Positions 47,234 through 55,789 of a DNA stretch of 64,000 nt are shown here, one piece after another. How positions within the stretch are numbered: the stretch's first letter is position 1; every line of letters starts with the position of its first letter. The notes beneath the pieces were generated by a model. The model was given only the letters and a program-made list of their open reading frames with translations. It did not search any database and was not told the DNA's origin. Source of the DNA: DATGPD01 sp041398565 (GTDB taxonomy: Bacteria > Planctomycetota > UBA1135 > UBA2386); NCBI GenBank assembly GCA_041398565.1, contig JAWKUN010000006.1, forward strand, positions 496,001-560,000, in the 5' to 3' direction. A program made the position numbers and the translations under genes.

Positions 47234-47982
47234 TCCCGACGTCGAGGCCCTTCTATCACTTCTCCGTCGACGACGTGCTGGCCACGCTCGTCAACGTGTC
47301 CGACCGCGGCGGCGCCGTGACTCGCGAGCCGCTGTTCGCGTCGCTGGCCGAGCTGCACGCCTGCTACGGGACCCACACCGATCTCTATCTGTTCGCCGAG
47401 CAACAGGTCGGCGGCCGCCGCCGGAGCCTGGCCGAGATCTCCGAGCGCCAGTGCAGCGAGTACGAGGCCTTGGCCTGGCTCCGCCTCGGTCCGCACGCCT
47501 GGGATGCGCTCACCCCACCCCACGCGCAGACCCCGAGCGAGGCCCGCGCGACCTTCGCCCACATCTACGCCCAGATCGCGCGCTTCGCCGGCACCACGCC
47601 CCGCAGCCGTTGGCTGCGCCTGCACCAGTTCTCCGAGTGCTTCGAGTGCGCCGACTTCCTGCAGCGACACGGGGTCGAGGCCCTGTTGCTCACCGACAAG
47701 GAAGTCCAAGCGCACCGCCTGCCGCCGGCAGCTCGCGACGAGGTGCGCCGCCGTGGCCACACGCACTTCGGCCTCGAATTCGTCCGGTCGCACCTGCGCC
47801 TGGAGAGCCTTGCACGCTCGCCAAGCCCGGGCGCCATCGACCGCTCCCTCGAGGCTGCCCTCGCGCAGCACGGCTTCGTGGTCCTGTTCACGCACGAGAC
47901 CGACATGAACGATGCCCGGGTGCGCGATGTCGCCCGAGCCTGCGCTGCATTCTTCGCGCGCCGGGGCGTGCCGAGCATCTGA
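47230..47982 (+). CDS. Polysaccharide-deacetylase-like protein (WbmS-like)
   Basis: 250-residue protein beginning with GTG at 47230, the only start upstream of the conserved FYHFSVDDVLATLVN; it overlaps the previous TGA (GTGA), showing coupling. The metal-binding Asp-Asp of carbohydrate esterase family 4 deacetylases is visible as SVDDV, and LRLHQFSECFECADFL, HTHFGLEFVRSHLRLE and VLFTHETDMND supply the His-containing strands. The best named match by pattern is the WbmS-type group of O-antigen loci. It probably removes an acetyl group from a HexNAc product of this locus or is an inactive relative; substrate is not shown. Confidence 0.72.
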   Translation: MIPTSRPFYHFSVDDVLATLVNVSDRGGAVTREPLFASLAELHACYGTHTDLYLFAEQQVGGRRRSLAEISERQCSEYEALAWLRLGPHAWDALTPPHAQTPSEARATFAHIYAQIARFAGTTPRSRWLRLHQFSECFECADFLQRHGVEALLLTDKEVQAHRLPPAARDEVRRRGHTHFGLEFVRSHLRLESLARSPSPGAIDRSLEAALAQHGFVVLFTHETDMNDARVRDVARACAAFFARRGVPSI

Positions 47983-48249
47983 CGGCGCGCGACGGACGTC
48001 GTCCGCATTCGATGCGCGATCGTCGAGTCCCCGAGCGAGGCGAGCAGCGAGCGAGGCGTCGCAGATGACGCAAGGTGCGGCGCCAGCAGGTGCTCGGCGC
48101 TCACGCTCGTAGCCGTCCCGCGCCGGGGGGCGGACCCAGGTGGAAAAAGGGCCGTCCGCGTTGCAACGCCGCCCCTCGCGGTGGCGCTCGGCGATCGCAG
48201 GCCTCGTGGCGCACGGGCCTGTTCCAACCACAACCCGACTCGCCGACCC

Positions 48250-50430
48250 ATGATCGTTCGTTCCCTCGCACTCACCTTCTTCGGCCTGGCTACCGCCGCC
48301 GCCTCGGCGCAGTTGCCCAACCTCTGCTGGCAGCGGCGCGGCTGGCCCGACTACCGCTACGAGCACGCCATGGCCTTCGACGCCAACCGCCAGGTCGTCC
48401 TGCTCTTCGGGGGCACCGACGGCCAGGTCAACTTCGCCGACACCTGGGGTTGGGACGGGCGCGCCTGGGGTACGTTCGGAGGAGCCACCCCACCGGCGCG
48501 CGCCCAGCACGCCATGGCGTTCGACGCGCTGCACAACCGTGTCGTCCTGTTCGGCGGCTTCTCGTCGCCGACCTACTACGCCGACACCTGGGAGTGGGAC
48601 GGCGTCTGGCATCTGCGCCAGCCGGCCACCGTGCCGCCGGCCCGGCGCGGACACGTGTTGGCCTACGACTACGCCAGCAACCGGATCGTGCTGTTCGGCG
48701 GTCAGGGCAACAGCGGTTTGCTCAACGACACCTGGGAATGGGACGGTACCAATTGGGTCCAGATCGCCGGCCCCGGTCCGAGCGCGCGCGCGAACACGGC
48801 CATGGAGGCCGACGGCGCCGGCCTGGTGCTGTTCAGCGGTGGTGGTCAGACCAACGACACCTGGCGCTACCGCAACCACGGTTGGCAGCAGGTGACGCCG
48901 GCGACATCGCCGCCGGCCGTGTCGGGGTGCACGCTCACCTACGAAGCCGCCTCGAGCAAGACGCTCCTCTACGGCGGCAACGAGTGCTGGGAGTGGGACG
49001 GCGCCGCCGGGACGTGGACGCGCCAGTCGGTGAGCCTGCCGCCGGCACGCACCGGGCACGCGGCCGCCTACGACTTCGTGCACAGCAAGCTCGTCATGAA
49101 CGGGGGTGGCGGGCGCGACGACACCTGGACCTGGGACGGCATGGCCTGGGCCGAGCAGCAGCTGGCTCCGTCGGCCCGGGACGGTCTGGCGATGTGCGAG
49201 GCCGACGCGCAGCGCACCGGCGTGCTCCTGCACGGCGGGTTCAGCGGCGGCAACGAGACCTGGCGCTGGGACGGAACCGGGTGGCAACGCCTACAGCCGG
49301 CCACGCCGCCGACGCGTGGCGGCCACAGCCTGGTCTTCGATCCGGCCACGCAGCAGCCGCTCATGTTCGGCGGTTGGGACGGCGGTCAGATCACCGCCAC
49401 GACGTTTGCCTGGAGCGGTGCGGTCTGGACCCAGCTCAATCCGACCGTGTCGCCACCGGCGCGCGAACACCATGCGGCGTGCGCGGTGAACAGCACCAAC
49501 CACACCGGCGTGCTGGTCTTCGGCGGGCGCACGCAGGGCGCGTCGTTCGACAACGACGCCTGGTTGTGGGACGGCACCAGGTGGACCCCGTTCGCGGCCA
49601 CCGCGTCGCCCAAGCCGCCGGCTCGACGCTACGCCGCCATGGCCCAGGAACCCGGGCTCGACTCGATCCTGCTGTTCGGCGGCGGCGACGCTCAGGGTGA
49701 CCTCGGCGACACCTGGCGCCTCGACCTGACCAACCAGACCTGGACCCAGCTCAACCTGCCGACGGCGCCATTGGCGCGCCGCGGCCAGCGCATGGTGGTG
49801 GATCCGGCGCGTGGGTTCGTCCTGCTGATCGGCGGCTATCGCGCGACCGATCCGGTGTGGGCTTGGGATCCCACCGCCTCGACGTGGAACATGTTCCCGG
49901 CGCAGCCCGAGGCGCCCCCGGGCCTCTACCTGCCCGGTGCCGCGGTCGGCCCCGGCGGCCAGATCGTCGTCTTCGGTGGCAACTCCGGCGCGCCCAACGA
50001 CCGCACCTGGACCATCCCCGGCCACGCCACCGCCATGGCGCAGGCGCTCGGTGTGGGCTGCGGTGTCGCCCAAGGCACGCCCCCGGCGCTCACCAACGTC
50101 GGCTTGCCCTACCTCGGCAACACCATGACCCTGCGCGTCAGCGGCCTGCCGCTCGCGGGCACGGTCTCGGCCGTGATGCTGATCGACGCGTCGCTGATCA
50201 CGCTCAACCTGCCGCAGTGCCCAGCCTGCACGCTGCGCGTGGTCGGTCTCGCATCGGTGCCGTTCCCGGTGATCGCCGGCAGCGGCAACCTGGCGCTGCC
50301 GATCCCCTGCCGTCCGATCCTGCGCAACGCCACCATGCACGCTCAGGCCGTGGTCCTGAACCCGGCGTTCCCGTGCCTGTCCGGCCTCGGCATGACCAAC
50401 GCGCTCAGCCTGACGGTCGGCGCCTATTAG
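48250..50430 (+). CDS. Secreted Kelch-repeat protein with shared C-terminal domain
   Basis: 726-residue exported propeller. The start at 48250 gives the signal peptide MIVRSLALTFFGLATAAASA. Residues about 35-590 hold about eleven Kelch repeats, each about 50 residues, with RxxHAMAFDxxxxxVVLFGG and DTWEWDG halves (VVLLFGGTDGQ, RVVLFGGFSS, RIVLFGGQGN, TLLYGGNEC, LLFGGGDAQGDLGDTW). From about residue 595 (GVGCGVAQGTPP) to the end the shared C-terminal domain appears, with a Cys pair (QCPACTLR) and the closing TNALSLTVGAY. Function is unknown; galactose-oxidase-type catalysis is not supported. A hairpin directly after the stop is listed separately. Confidence 0.85.
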   Translation: MIVRSLALTFFGLATAAASAQLPNLCWQRRGWPDYRYEHAMAFDANRQVVLLFGGTDGQVNFADTWGWDGRAWGTFGGATPPARAQHAMAFDALHNRVVLFGGFSSPTYYADTWEWDGVWHLRQPATVPPARRGHVLAYDYASNRIVLFGGQGNSGLLNDTWEWDGTNWVQIAGPGPSARANTAMEADGAGLVLFSGGGQTNDTWRYRNHGWQQVTPATSPPAVSGCTLTYEAASSKTLLYGGNECWEWDGAAGTWTRQSVSLPPARTGHAAAYDFVHSKLVMNGGGGRDDTWTWDGMAWAEQQLAPSARDGLAMCEADAQRTGVLLHGGFSGGNETWRWDGTGWQRLQPATPPTRGGHSLVFDPATQQPLMFGGWDGGQITATTFAWSGAVWTQLNPTVSPPAREHHAACAVNSTNHTGVLVFGGRTQGASFDNDAWLWDGTRWTPFAATASPKPPARRYAAMAQEPGLDSILLFGGGDAQGDLGDTWRLDLTNQTWTQLNLPTAPLARRGQRMVVDPARGFVLLIGGYRATDPVWAWDPTASTWNMFPAQPEAPPGLYLPGAAVGPGGQIVVFGGNSGAPNDRTWTIPGHATAMAQALGVGCGVAQGTPPALTNVGLPYLGNTMTLRVSGLPLAGTVSAVMLIDASLITLNLPQCPACTLRVVGLASVPFPVIAGSGNLALPIPCRPILRNATMHAQAVVLNPAFPCLSGLGMTNALSLTVGAY

Positions 50431-50453
50431 AGGCGCCGGGAGCCGGGCGCCTT
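50430..50453 (+). terminator. Hairpin directly after the Kelch gene
   Basis: AGGCGCC (50431-50437) pairs with GGCGCCT (50446-50452) around an 8-base loop, extended by a possible G-U pair, beginning one base after the stop codon. A second 9-bp inverted repeat (GCCGGGCGG 50462-50470 with CCGCCCGGC 50499-50507) lies just beyond. Confidence 0.5.
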
Positions 50454-50598
50454 GCGTGGACGCCGGGCGGCCTCGACGTCAGTCGCGAACCGGTGCGACC
50501 GCCCGGCCGGAAGACTCGGCGAATCCCGGTGAACTCCTCGGCGCCTCGCGCGGACCCGATCTCGTCCACGACGCGGCACCCGGCCGCGAGGAGATCAC

Positions 50599-51198
50599 AT
50601 GTCTGCTGTCTCGATCCGCGCCGCGGTCGCCCAGGTGGGCGCGGCGCTGCGTGAGCCCGACCGGTTCGCCCTCTCCTTCCACCGAGCGGGCGGGCGCCTC
50701 GACCCGCGCGTCGTCGCCGCCTTGCTCGGGGCCGCCGCATTCGGCACCACCAGCTACGGGATGACGATGGGCATTCTCGGCGGTGCCGGCCGCATCCTCG
50801 AACTGGGCTTCCTCTGCACGCTGGCCGCCGGTCTCGCCTGGCTGATCCCGCTGCCCGGGCTCTACGTCCTCAACTGCGTGTTCGGCTCGCGCCTGCCGCT
50901 GCGCTCGACCCTGCTGGCGGCGGCGGTCACGGTGAGCTTCGGCGGGCTGGCGCTGCTGGCGTCGATCCCGATCAACTGGTTCTTCACGGTCACCGTGCCG
51001 GTCCCCTGGTTCGTGCTGGCGGTGAACCTGGTGGTGTTCGCCGGCGTCGGCACCACCATGGTCGACGTGTTCGGCCGAGTCATGCGGGCCCTGGAACCGG
51101 CACGGGGACGCGCGCCGACCCTCCTGCTGCTCCCGGTCGTCGTCCTCGGCGTCGAGTTCTTCCATGCCTTCGGGCTGTTCCGTTTCGGGCAAGGGTGA
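50599..51198 (+). CDS. Membrane protein, first gene of the PspA operon
   Basis: 199-residue protein with about five helices (VVAALLGAAAFGTTSYGMTMG, LGFLCTLAAGLAWLIPLPGLYVL, TLLAAAVTVSFGGLALLASIPI, PWFVLAVNLVVFAGVGTTM, TLLLLPVVVLGVEFFHAFG). The IPLPGLYVLNCVFGSRLPLRSTLLAA stretch parallels LCLPSFYFYNVLAGVRIAMTDVVAHAA in the next gene, so the two appear to be distant paralogues. The stop overlaps the ribosome site (AAGGGTGAG) of the following gene. It probably acts with the PspA-like protein at the membrane; no named family was recognised. Confidence 0.75.
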   Translation: MSAVSIRAAVAQVGAALREPDRFALSFHRAGGRLDPRVVAALLGAAAFGTTSYGMTMGILGGAGRILELGFLCTLAAGLAWLIPLPGLYVLNCVFGSRLPLRSTLLAAAVTVSFGGLALLASIPINWFFTVTVPVPWFVLAVNLVVFAGVGTTMVDVFGRVMRALEPARGRAPTLLLLPVVVLGVEFFHAFGLFRFGQG

Positions 51199-51205
51199 GA
51201 TCGCC

Positions 51206-52024
51206 ATGAACGAAGTCACCTCATGCGTGACCGGTGCACTGCCGGTGGGCGAAGCGGCCCCGGCCGCCTCGTCTCTGGCTGACCGCGATACGGCGGTGCC
51301 GATCGCGGCCAGCGTACGGACGCTCGACCTGGTCGAGGCGTTGCTGAAGCAGCCCGGGCAGGTCGACCAGTTGCTCGCCGGCGGCGGCGCAACCCTGGAG
51401 CTCGTGTCGCGCTTGCTCGCGATCACGCTCGTCGGCTTCACCGTGTTCGGCCTGGCGCTGACGACGCTGATGAGCATCGCCGACGCGCCGCTCGCCTGGC
51501 TACCACCGGTGCGCTGGGCGGACGGTTCGGCGCTGTGGCCGATCCTCGCCTACGACGTGTCGGTGATCGCCGCCTGCGGCCTGTGCCTACCGAGCTTCTA
51601 CTTCTACAACGTGCTCGCCGGCGTCCGCATCGCCATGACCGACGTCGTGGCGCACGCCGCCAAGTGTCTCGCGCGCAGCGCCCTCGTGCTGGTCGGCATC
51701 CTGCCGCTGTGGGTGGCGCTGGTGTTCGGCGAGTTGGTGTTCGGCGCGCACGTGTCCGACCTGAGAGCCGGACAGGCCTGCGGCCTGCTGCTGCCGTTCT
51801 TCGCCGGTCTGGCCGGCGTGCTGTCCTTGCGCCGGGGCTTCGCGGTGGTCGCGGAACGGCAGCGCCAGCACGACGACGGCGTCGTCGTGCGCGCGCAGTT
51901 CCTGGGGCGCTTGATGGGCGCCTGGGCAGCGGTGTGGACCGCGGTCACGCCGGTGATGATCTACACGCTCTGGACCAGGCTCGCCGGTCATCCCGGTGCG
52001 GCGCTACTGCTGGGAGGCAGGTGA
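51206..52024 (+). CDS. Membrane protein, second gene of the PspA operon
   Basis: 272-residue membrane protein. The start at 51206 has a good ribosome site (AAGGGTGAGA) 5 bases upstream. A soluble N-terminal about 65 residues precedes about five helices (LLAITLVGFTVFGLALTTLM, LAYDVSVIAACGLCLPSFYF, ALVLVGILPLWVALVFGELVF, LLLPFFAGLAGVLSL, LMGAWAAVWTAVTPVMIY). It is similar in helix layout and loop sequence to the preceding protein. It ends 3 bases before the PspA-like gene. Probable role is a membrane partner of that protein; this is inferred from position. Confidence 0.75.
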   Translation: MNEVTSCVTGALPVGEAAPAASSLADRDTAVPIAASVRTLDLVEALLKQPGQVDQLLAGGGATLELVSRLLAITLVGFTVFGLALTTLMSIADAPLAWLPPVRWADGSALWPILAYDVSVIAACGLCLPSFYFYNVLAGVRIAMTDVVAHAAKCLARSALVLVGILPLWVALVFGELVFGAHVSDLRAGQACGLLLPFFAGLAGVLSLRRGFAVVAERQRQHDDGVVVRAQFLGRLMGAWAAVWTAVTPVMIYTLWTRLAGHPGAALLLGGR

Positions 52025-52027
52025 GAG

Positions 52028-52699
52028 ATGGGCTTCCTGCAACGCATGCGCGATCTGGTCGCCGCCAACCTGCACGATCTGGTCGATCGCTGCGAAGACC
52101 CGGAGAAGATGCTGAAGCACGCGGTGCGTGGCATGGAGCGCGACGCCGAGGGCGCACTGCAGGCAGCGGTGCAAGCCTTGGCGAGCGAGAAGCTGCTGGC
52201 CCGGGAACTCGCGGCGTCACGCGCCGAAGCGGCGGCGCAGCGTCAGCACGCCGGAGCGGCGCTACGCACGGGCGACGAGGCCGTGGCGCGCGACGCCCTC
52301 GGCCACGCCGTGGATGCGGACACGGTGGCAGCGGCCCTGACGACGCAGGTGGCCGCGTGTGCCGGCGCGGCGGCGCGCGCCCGGCAGCAGGTCGCGGCGC
52401 TGCACGCCCGCATCGCCCGCGCCCGCCACGAGCTGCGCACGCTCTCGGTGCTGCGGCGTGGTGTCGAGGTCGCCCGTCGGAGCGGCGGCGTGGCCGGCGC
52501 GTCCGCCAGAGCGGGCGAACCGCGGCGAGGTGCGGCCTTCGAGCATCGGCTCGCCGTGGCCAGCGCCGAGACCGAGGCCTGGTGCGAGGTCGCCGGCCCC
52601 GAACTCGAACCCGCCGCCTTGGTGTCCGCGCACGAACAGCGCCGCCGGGCGGTGGACGCCGAGCTGGATCGTCTGCGCGCCGAAGCGGCGTCGAGGTGA
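52028..52699 (+). CDS. PspA/IM30 family protein
   Basis: 223-residue coiled-coil protein. The opening MGFLQRMRDLVAANLHDLVDRCEDPEKMLKHAVRGMERD matches the start of PspA/VIPP1: an amphipathic helix followed by the N-domain with the D-PE-ML pattern. The central part is a long Ala-rich coiled coil (AVQALASEKLLARELAASRAEAAAQRQHA and ARARQQVAALHARIARARHELRTL). PspA proteins bind stressed inner membranes and oligomerise. No PspF, PspB or PspC gene is present; instead the partners are the membrane proteins encoded before and after it. The gap to the upstream gene is 3 bases. Confidence 0.85.
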   Translation: MGFLQRMRDLVAANLHDLVDRCEDPEKMLKHAVRGMERDAEGALQAAVQALASEKLLARELAASRAEAAAQRQHAGAALRTGDEAVARDALGHAVDADTVAAALTTQVAACAGAAARARQQVAALHARIARARHELRTLSVLRRGVEVARRSGGVAGASARAGEPRRGAAFEHRLAVASAETEAWCEVAGPELEPAALVSAHEQRRRAVDAELDRLRAEAASR

Positions 52700-52702
52700 G
52701 TG

Positions 52703-53371
52703 ATGGGGCTGTTCGACACGCTGCTGCTGTACGGGTCGGTGGGTGCCGGCATCGCGGTCGCGACCCTGCTTGCCAGCGAGGGTGCGCCGCGTCACGCGCG
52801 GGTGTTCCGCGTGGCGATGGGTTTCCTGTTCTGGCCGATGCACCTCCCGTGGTTGCTCGCCGCGCGCGGCACCGAGCCGCCAGCCGCGTCCGTTCCCCAC
52901 GACGCGATGGCTGCAGCGATCGGTCAGGTCGAGCGCGAGCTGGCGGCGGCGATCGCCGGTCTGGACGGCTGGGCAGAATCCGTCCTGGCCGGTCCGTGTC
53001 TGCGAGCGAACGAGCTGAGCACCGCGTGGAAGGCGCAGGCAGAGCGCATCCGCACCATGGACCGGGTGCTCGCCGCCGACGATGCGCCGGCGGCGCCCGG
53101 TTCGGACGAACTCGAGTCCGACAGCCGCTCTCACAAGAGCGCCGCCGCCCGCCAGCAGAACATGCAGCGCTTGCGGACGGTTCGCCGCCAGGCGCACGAC
53201 GATCTGCTGGGATCGCTGGCATGGGTGCGCGAGCTCGTGTCGATGATCCACCTGGCGCGCTTCACGGGCGCGCCGGCGTCGCGCGCCGGGGAACTGGTGG
53301 CGCAAATCGCCGCGGCGGTCGAAGGACTGTCGGAAGCGAGCGGCTGGCAGCTTCCCGCGCGACCTGCCTGA
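52703..53371 (+). CDS. PspA-operon membrane-associated protein of unknown function
   Basis: 222-residue protein. The ATG at 52703 is preferred because GAGGTG lies 4 bases upstream; a GTG at 52700 directly abuts the previous stop. Two N-terminal hydrophobic stretches (LLLYGSVGAGIAVATLLAS and VFRVAMGFLFWPMHLPWLLAA) are followed by a helical, partly coiled part (AAAIGQVERELAAAIAGLDG, SHKSAAARQQNMQRLRTVRRQAHDDLLGSLAWVRELVSM). This resembles a membrane-anchored helical partner for a PspA polymer. No named family was recognised. It closes the four-gene operon. Confidence 0.72.
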   Translation: MGLFDTLLLYGSVGAGIAVATLLASEGAPRHARVFRVAMGFLFWPMHLPWLLAARGTEPPAASVPHDAMAAAIGQVERELAAAIAGLDGWAESVLAGPCLRANELSTAWKAQAERIRTMDRVLAADDAPAAPGSDELESDSRSHKSAAARQQNMQRLRTVRRQAHDDLLGSLAWVRELVSMIHLARFTGAPASRAGELVAQIAAAVEGLSEASGWQLPARPA

Positions 53372-53426
53372 AGCCCGAGCACGGGGCTCGTGGACGCCGA
53401 ACCGGCCGGGTAGCGCACCGCCGCGG

Positions 53427-55043
53427 TCAACGATCGCGGCGCTGCCGCCGAGCGCGCAGGCCGGGCAGGAAGAACGTCAGGCCGGCGACGACACCGAACA
53501 GCAGGAGCGCGGTCCGCGGCCAGAGCGCCATCGGCAACGCCACTGCGTACAGCGCTGCCGCGTGCAGGTAGAAGCGGCCGGACAGCATCGCCGCCTTGAC
53601 GAAGAAGACGCCGCCGCTGAACAGGGCGATCACCGGTGCCAGCCGCAGCGCCGGCAGGCCGAGCTGCCACTCCAGGCACAGCAGCAGGAAGCAGGACAGG
53701 ACGCTGCTGCCCCAAACGTTGGCGAGCTGACGCTCGATGAACGTCACCGGGCCGGCGCGGCGGCGGAGCAGCCAGAACACCGCCGCCCACACGCCGATGC
53801 CGACGCCCCAGATCGACAGGTACGGCCAGCGCTGGTCGATGCCGCGCAGCTGCAGCAACCAGGTCAGCGAGCACAGCGCCAGCAGGACGCCGCCGTGCAG
53901 CATCCACAGCGCGCCCCAATGTTCGAGCACGGTGGCGTGGTGCGTCTCGCGCAGGGCGCGCGCGACCACGTCGCGCAGCCGGCCGCGGCGGGCCGCGACC
54001 GGTTCGTGCGCGAGCCACGCGTCGAGGTCCTCGGCCAGAGCGGCGGCGCTGTGGTAGCGCAGGTCCGCGGGCTTCTGCAGGCACTTGAGGGTGATCATCT
54101 CCAGCTCACGGTCGAGCTGCGGGGCGATCAGGCTCGGCGGCGGCGGATCCTGTTCGAGGACCTGCAACAGGGTGTCGACCGGCGTGCGGCCGACGAACGG
54201 GGCGCGGCCGCAGAGCGCGTGGTACAGCACGGCGCCGAGACCCCACACGTCGGTGGCGGCGGTGAGCTGCCCACGCGAGCCGGCTGCCTGCTCGGGCGCC
54301 ATGTAGCCCGGAGTGCCGACCAACGCCTGGCTGGCGGTCAGCCCCGCGTCGCTGCGCAGGCGCCGTGCCAGGCCGAAGTCGGCGACGTACGGGCGGCCAT
54401 CGCGGTCGAGCAGGATGTTCGAGGGCTTGATGTCGCGGTGCAGGACCCCGCGCTCGTGCGAGTGCTGGATGGCGCGCGCCACCTCGCCGACCAGGCGCGC
54501 CGCGTGCCGCGGCGGCAGCGGGCCGCGCCACAGCCGCTGTGCCAGGCTCTCGCCCTCGATCAGGCGCATCGTGAAGTAGAGCAAGCCCTCGTGCTCGCCG
54601 ATCTCGTGCACCGGCAGGATGGCGGGATGCTCCAACCGCGCCGCCGACTCGGCCTCGGCGCGGAAGCGCGCCAGATCCTGCGCCGAAGCGTGCTCGCCGC
54701 GCAGGATCGTCTTCAGGGCGACGCGTCGCCCCAAGCTGCGCTGCTCCGCTTCGTACACCACTCCCATGCCGCCCCGACCGACCTCGCGAACCAACCGGTA
54801 GCCGCCGAAGGCGCGCGGCAGGTGCTCGCCCGCACGCGATGCGGGGTCGTGCGGATCCGCGGCGGTCGCGGCATCGTCGACCAGCTCGGCCAGGGTCCAC
54901 AGCTCGCGTAGCTCGGCCACCAAGTCGGGCCTCTCGCGCGCGACGCCTTCGACGTCGGCCGGCTGGCCGCACCGACGCGCCGCCAGTAGCTCCTCGAGGA
55001 GGCGTGCCAGGGTGGCGTCTCGACCGTCGGGCGTGTCGCTCAT
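53427..55043 (-). CDS. Ser/Thr protein kinase with C-terminal multi-helix membrane domain
   Basis: 538-residue Hanks-type kinase. An N-terminal helical part (about 1-75, LAELRELWTLAELVDDA) precedes the kinase domain (about 80-350): GRGGMGVVYEA (89-99), Lys111 in VALKTI, HRDIKPSN with Asp204, DFG at 222-224, and MAPEQAAGS. Unlike the kinase at 18917, there is no outer sensor; residues about 378-528 hold about six membrane helices (LHGGVLLALCSLTWLL, WGVGIGVWAAVFWLL, SVLSCFLLLCLEW, TALLLFGVVAGLTFFLPGL). This suggests a membrane-embedded regulatory or sensing unit. The start overlaps the end of the sigma gene by 4 bases (ATGA), so the two are translated together. Confidence 0.92.
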   Translation of the reverse strand: MSDTPDGRDATLARLLEELLAARRCGQPADVEGVARERPDLVAELRELWTLAELVDDAATAADPHDPASRAGEHLPRAFGGYRLVREVGRGGMGVVYEAEQRSLGRRVALKTILRGEHASAQDLARFRAEAESAARLEHPAILPVHEIGEHEGLLYFTMRLIEGESLAQRLWRGPLPPRHAARLVGEVARAIQHSHERGVLHRDIKPSNILLDRDGRPYVADFGLARRLRSDAGLTASQALVGTPGYMAPEQAAGSRGQLTAATDVWGLGAVLYHALCGRAPFVGRTPVDTLLQVLEQDPPPPSLIAPQLDRELEMITLKCLQKPADLRYHSAAALAEDLDAWLAHEPVAARRGRLRDVVARALRETHHATVLEHWGALWMLHGGVLLALCSLTWLLQLRGIDQRWPYLSIWGVGIGVWAAVFWLLRRRAGPVTFIERQLANVWGSSVLSCFLLLCLEWQLGLPALRLAPVIALFSGGVFFVKAAMLSGRFYLHAAALYAVALPMALWPRTALLLFGVVAGLTFFLPGLRARRQRRDR

Positions 55044-55678
55044 CGGCCTTCACGCGCCGAGTCGTCGGCGGCGATCCGGGCTTTGAGACGCTGCAGTGCG
55101 CGCATGTAGCGCATGGCTGCGGCGGGCTCGCTCAGACCGAGCACGCGGGCGACCTCCTGGTTGGTGAGCTGCTCGTGGTGGCGCATCAGCAGCACTTCAC
55201 GGTCGATCTCGTCGAGCCCTTGCATCGCCTGGTCGAGGCGCGCGGCGAGTTCGCGGCGTGCAGCGAGCGACAGCGGCGAGGGTCCGTCGGCTCGCAGCAA
55301 TGCGGCCAGCGCCTGAGTGGTGCGCTGATCGACAGCCGGGGCGACGAGCGCATGCACCTCGCGGCCGACGTCGCGGAGCGCGGCTCGGTGCGCACGCTGC
55401 ACCGCGACGGCACGGTCGCGGGCCAGACAGCGCAGCCACAGGTGGAACGGCATCGGGCGCTGGCGCAGGAACTCACCGAGCTGGCGGTGGGCGTCCAGCA
55501 GCACGTCCTGCACGATGTCGCTGACATCGAGGCGGCCGGCCAGTCGGGCGTCGAAGCGGGCGGCGACCACGCGGCGCAGGCCCGCGCGGTGCTCGGCCAG
55601 CAGGGCGTCGACGGCCTGGGGCGCTCCTGCTGCGGCAGCGTCCAGCAAAGACTCGACCTGGGAGGGGCTCGGCCACAT
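55040..55678 (-). CDS. ECF-type RNA polymerase sigma factor
   Basis: 212-residue sigma factor. Region 2 lies at about 25-95 (ARLAGRLDVSDIVQDVLLDAHRQLGEFL, then LWLRCLARDRAVAVQRAHR), and region 4 at about 145-200 (LDEIDREVLLMRHHEQLTNQEVARVLGLSEPAAAMRYMRALQRL). This group is the planctomycete ECF type encoded with a Ser/Thr kinase and without an anti-sigma. The stop overlaps the kinase start at 55043. The start at 55678 is preferred; an ATG at 55699 adds seven residues that do not look like family sequence. Confidence 0.88.
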   Translation of the reverse strand: MWPSPSQVESLLDAAAAGAPQAVDALLAEHRAGLRRVVAARFDARLAGRLDVSDIVQDVLLDAHRQLGEFLRQRPMPFHLWLRCLARDRAVAVQRAHRAALRDVGREVHALVAPAVDQRTTQALAALLRADGPSPLSLAARRELAARLDQAMQGLDEIDREVLLMRHHEQLTNQEVARVLGLSEPAAAMRYMRALQRLKARIAADDSAREGR

Positions 55679-55789
55679 GGCGCACCGTCGAGGTTGCACG
55701 ATCGCGGCGGCAACCGCCAGCCGGGCAGTCGGAAGAGTGGCGCCTCGTCGCCGCCATGTCGCGATCGGCGTCGATGGCGCCGATTCCCA

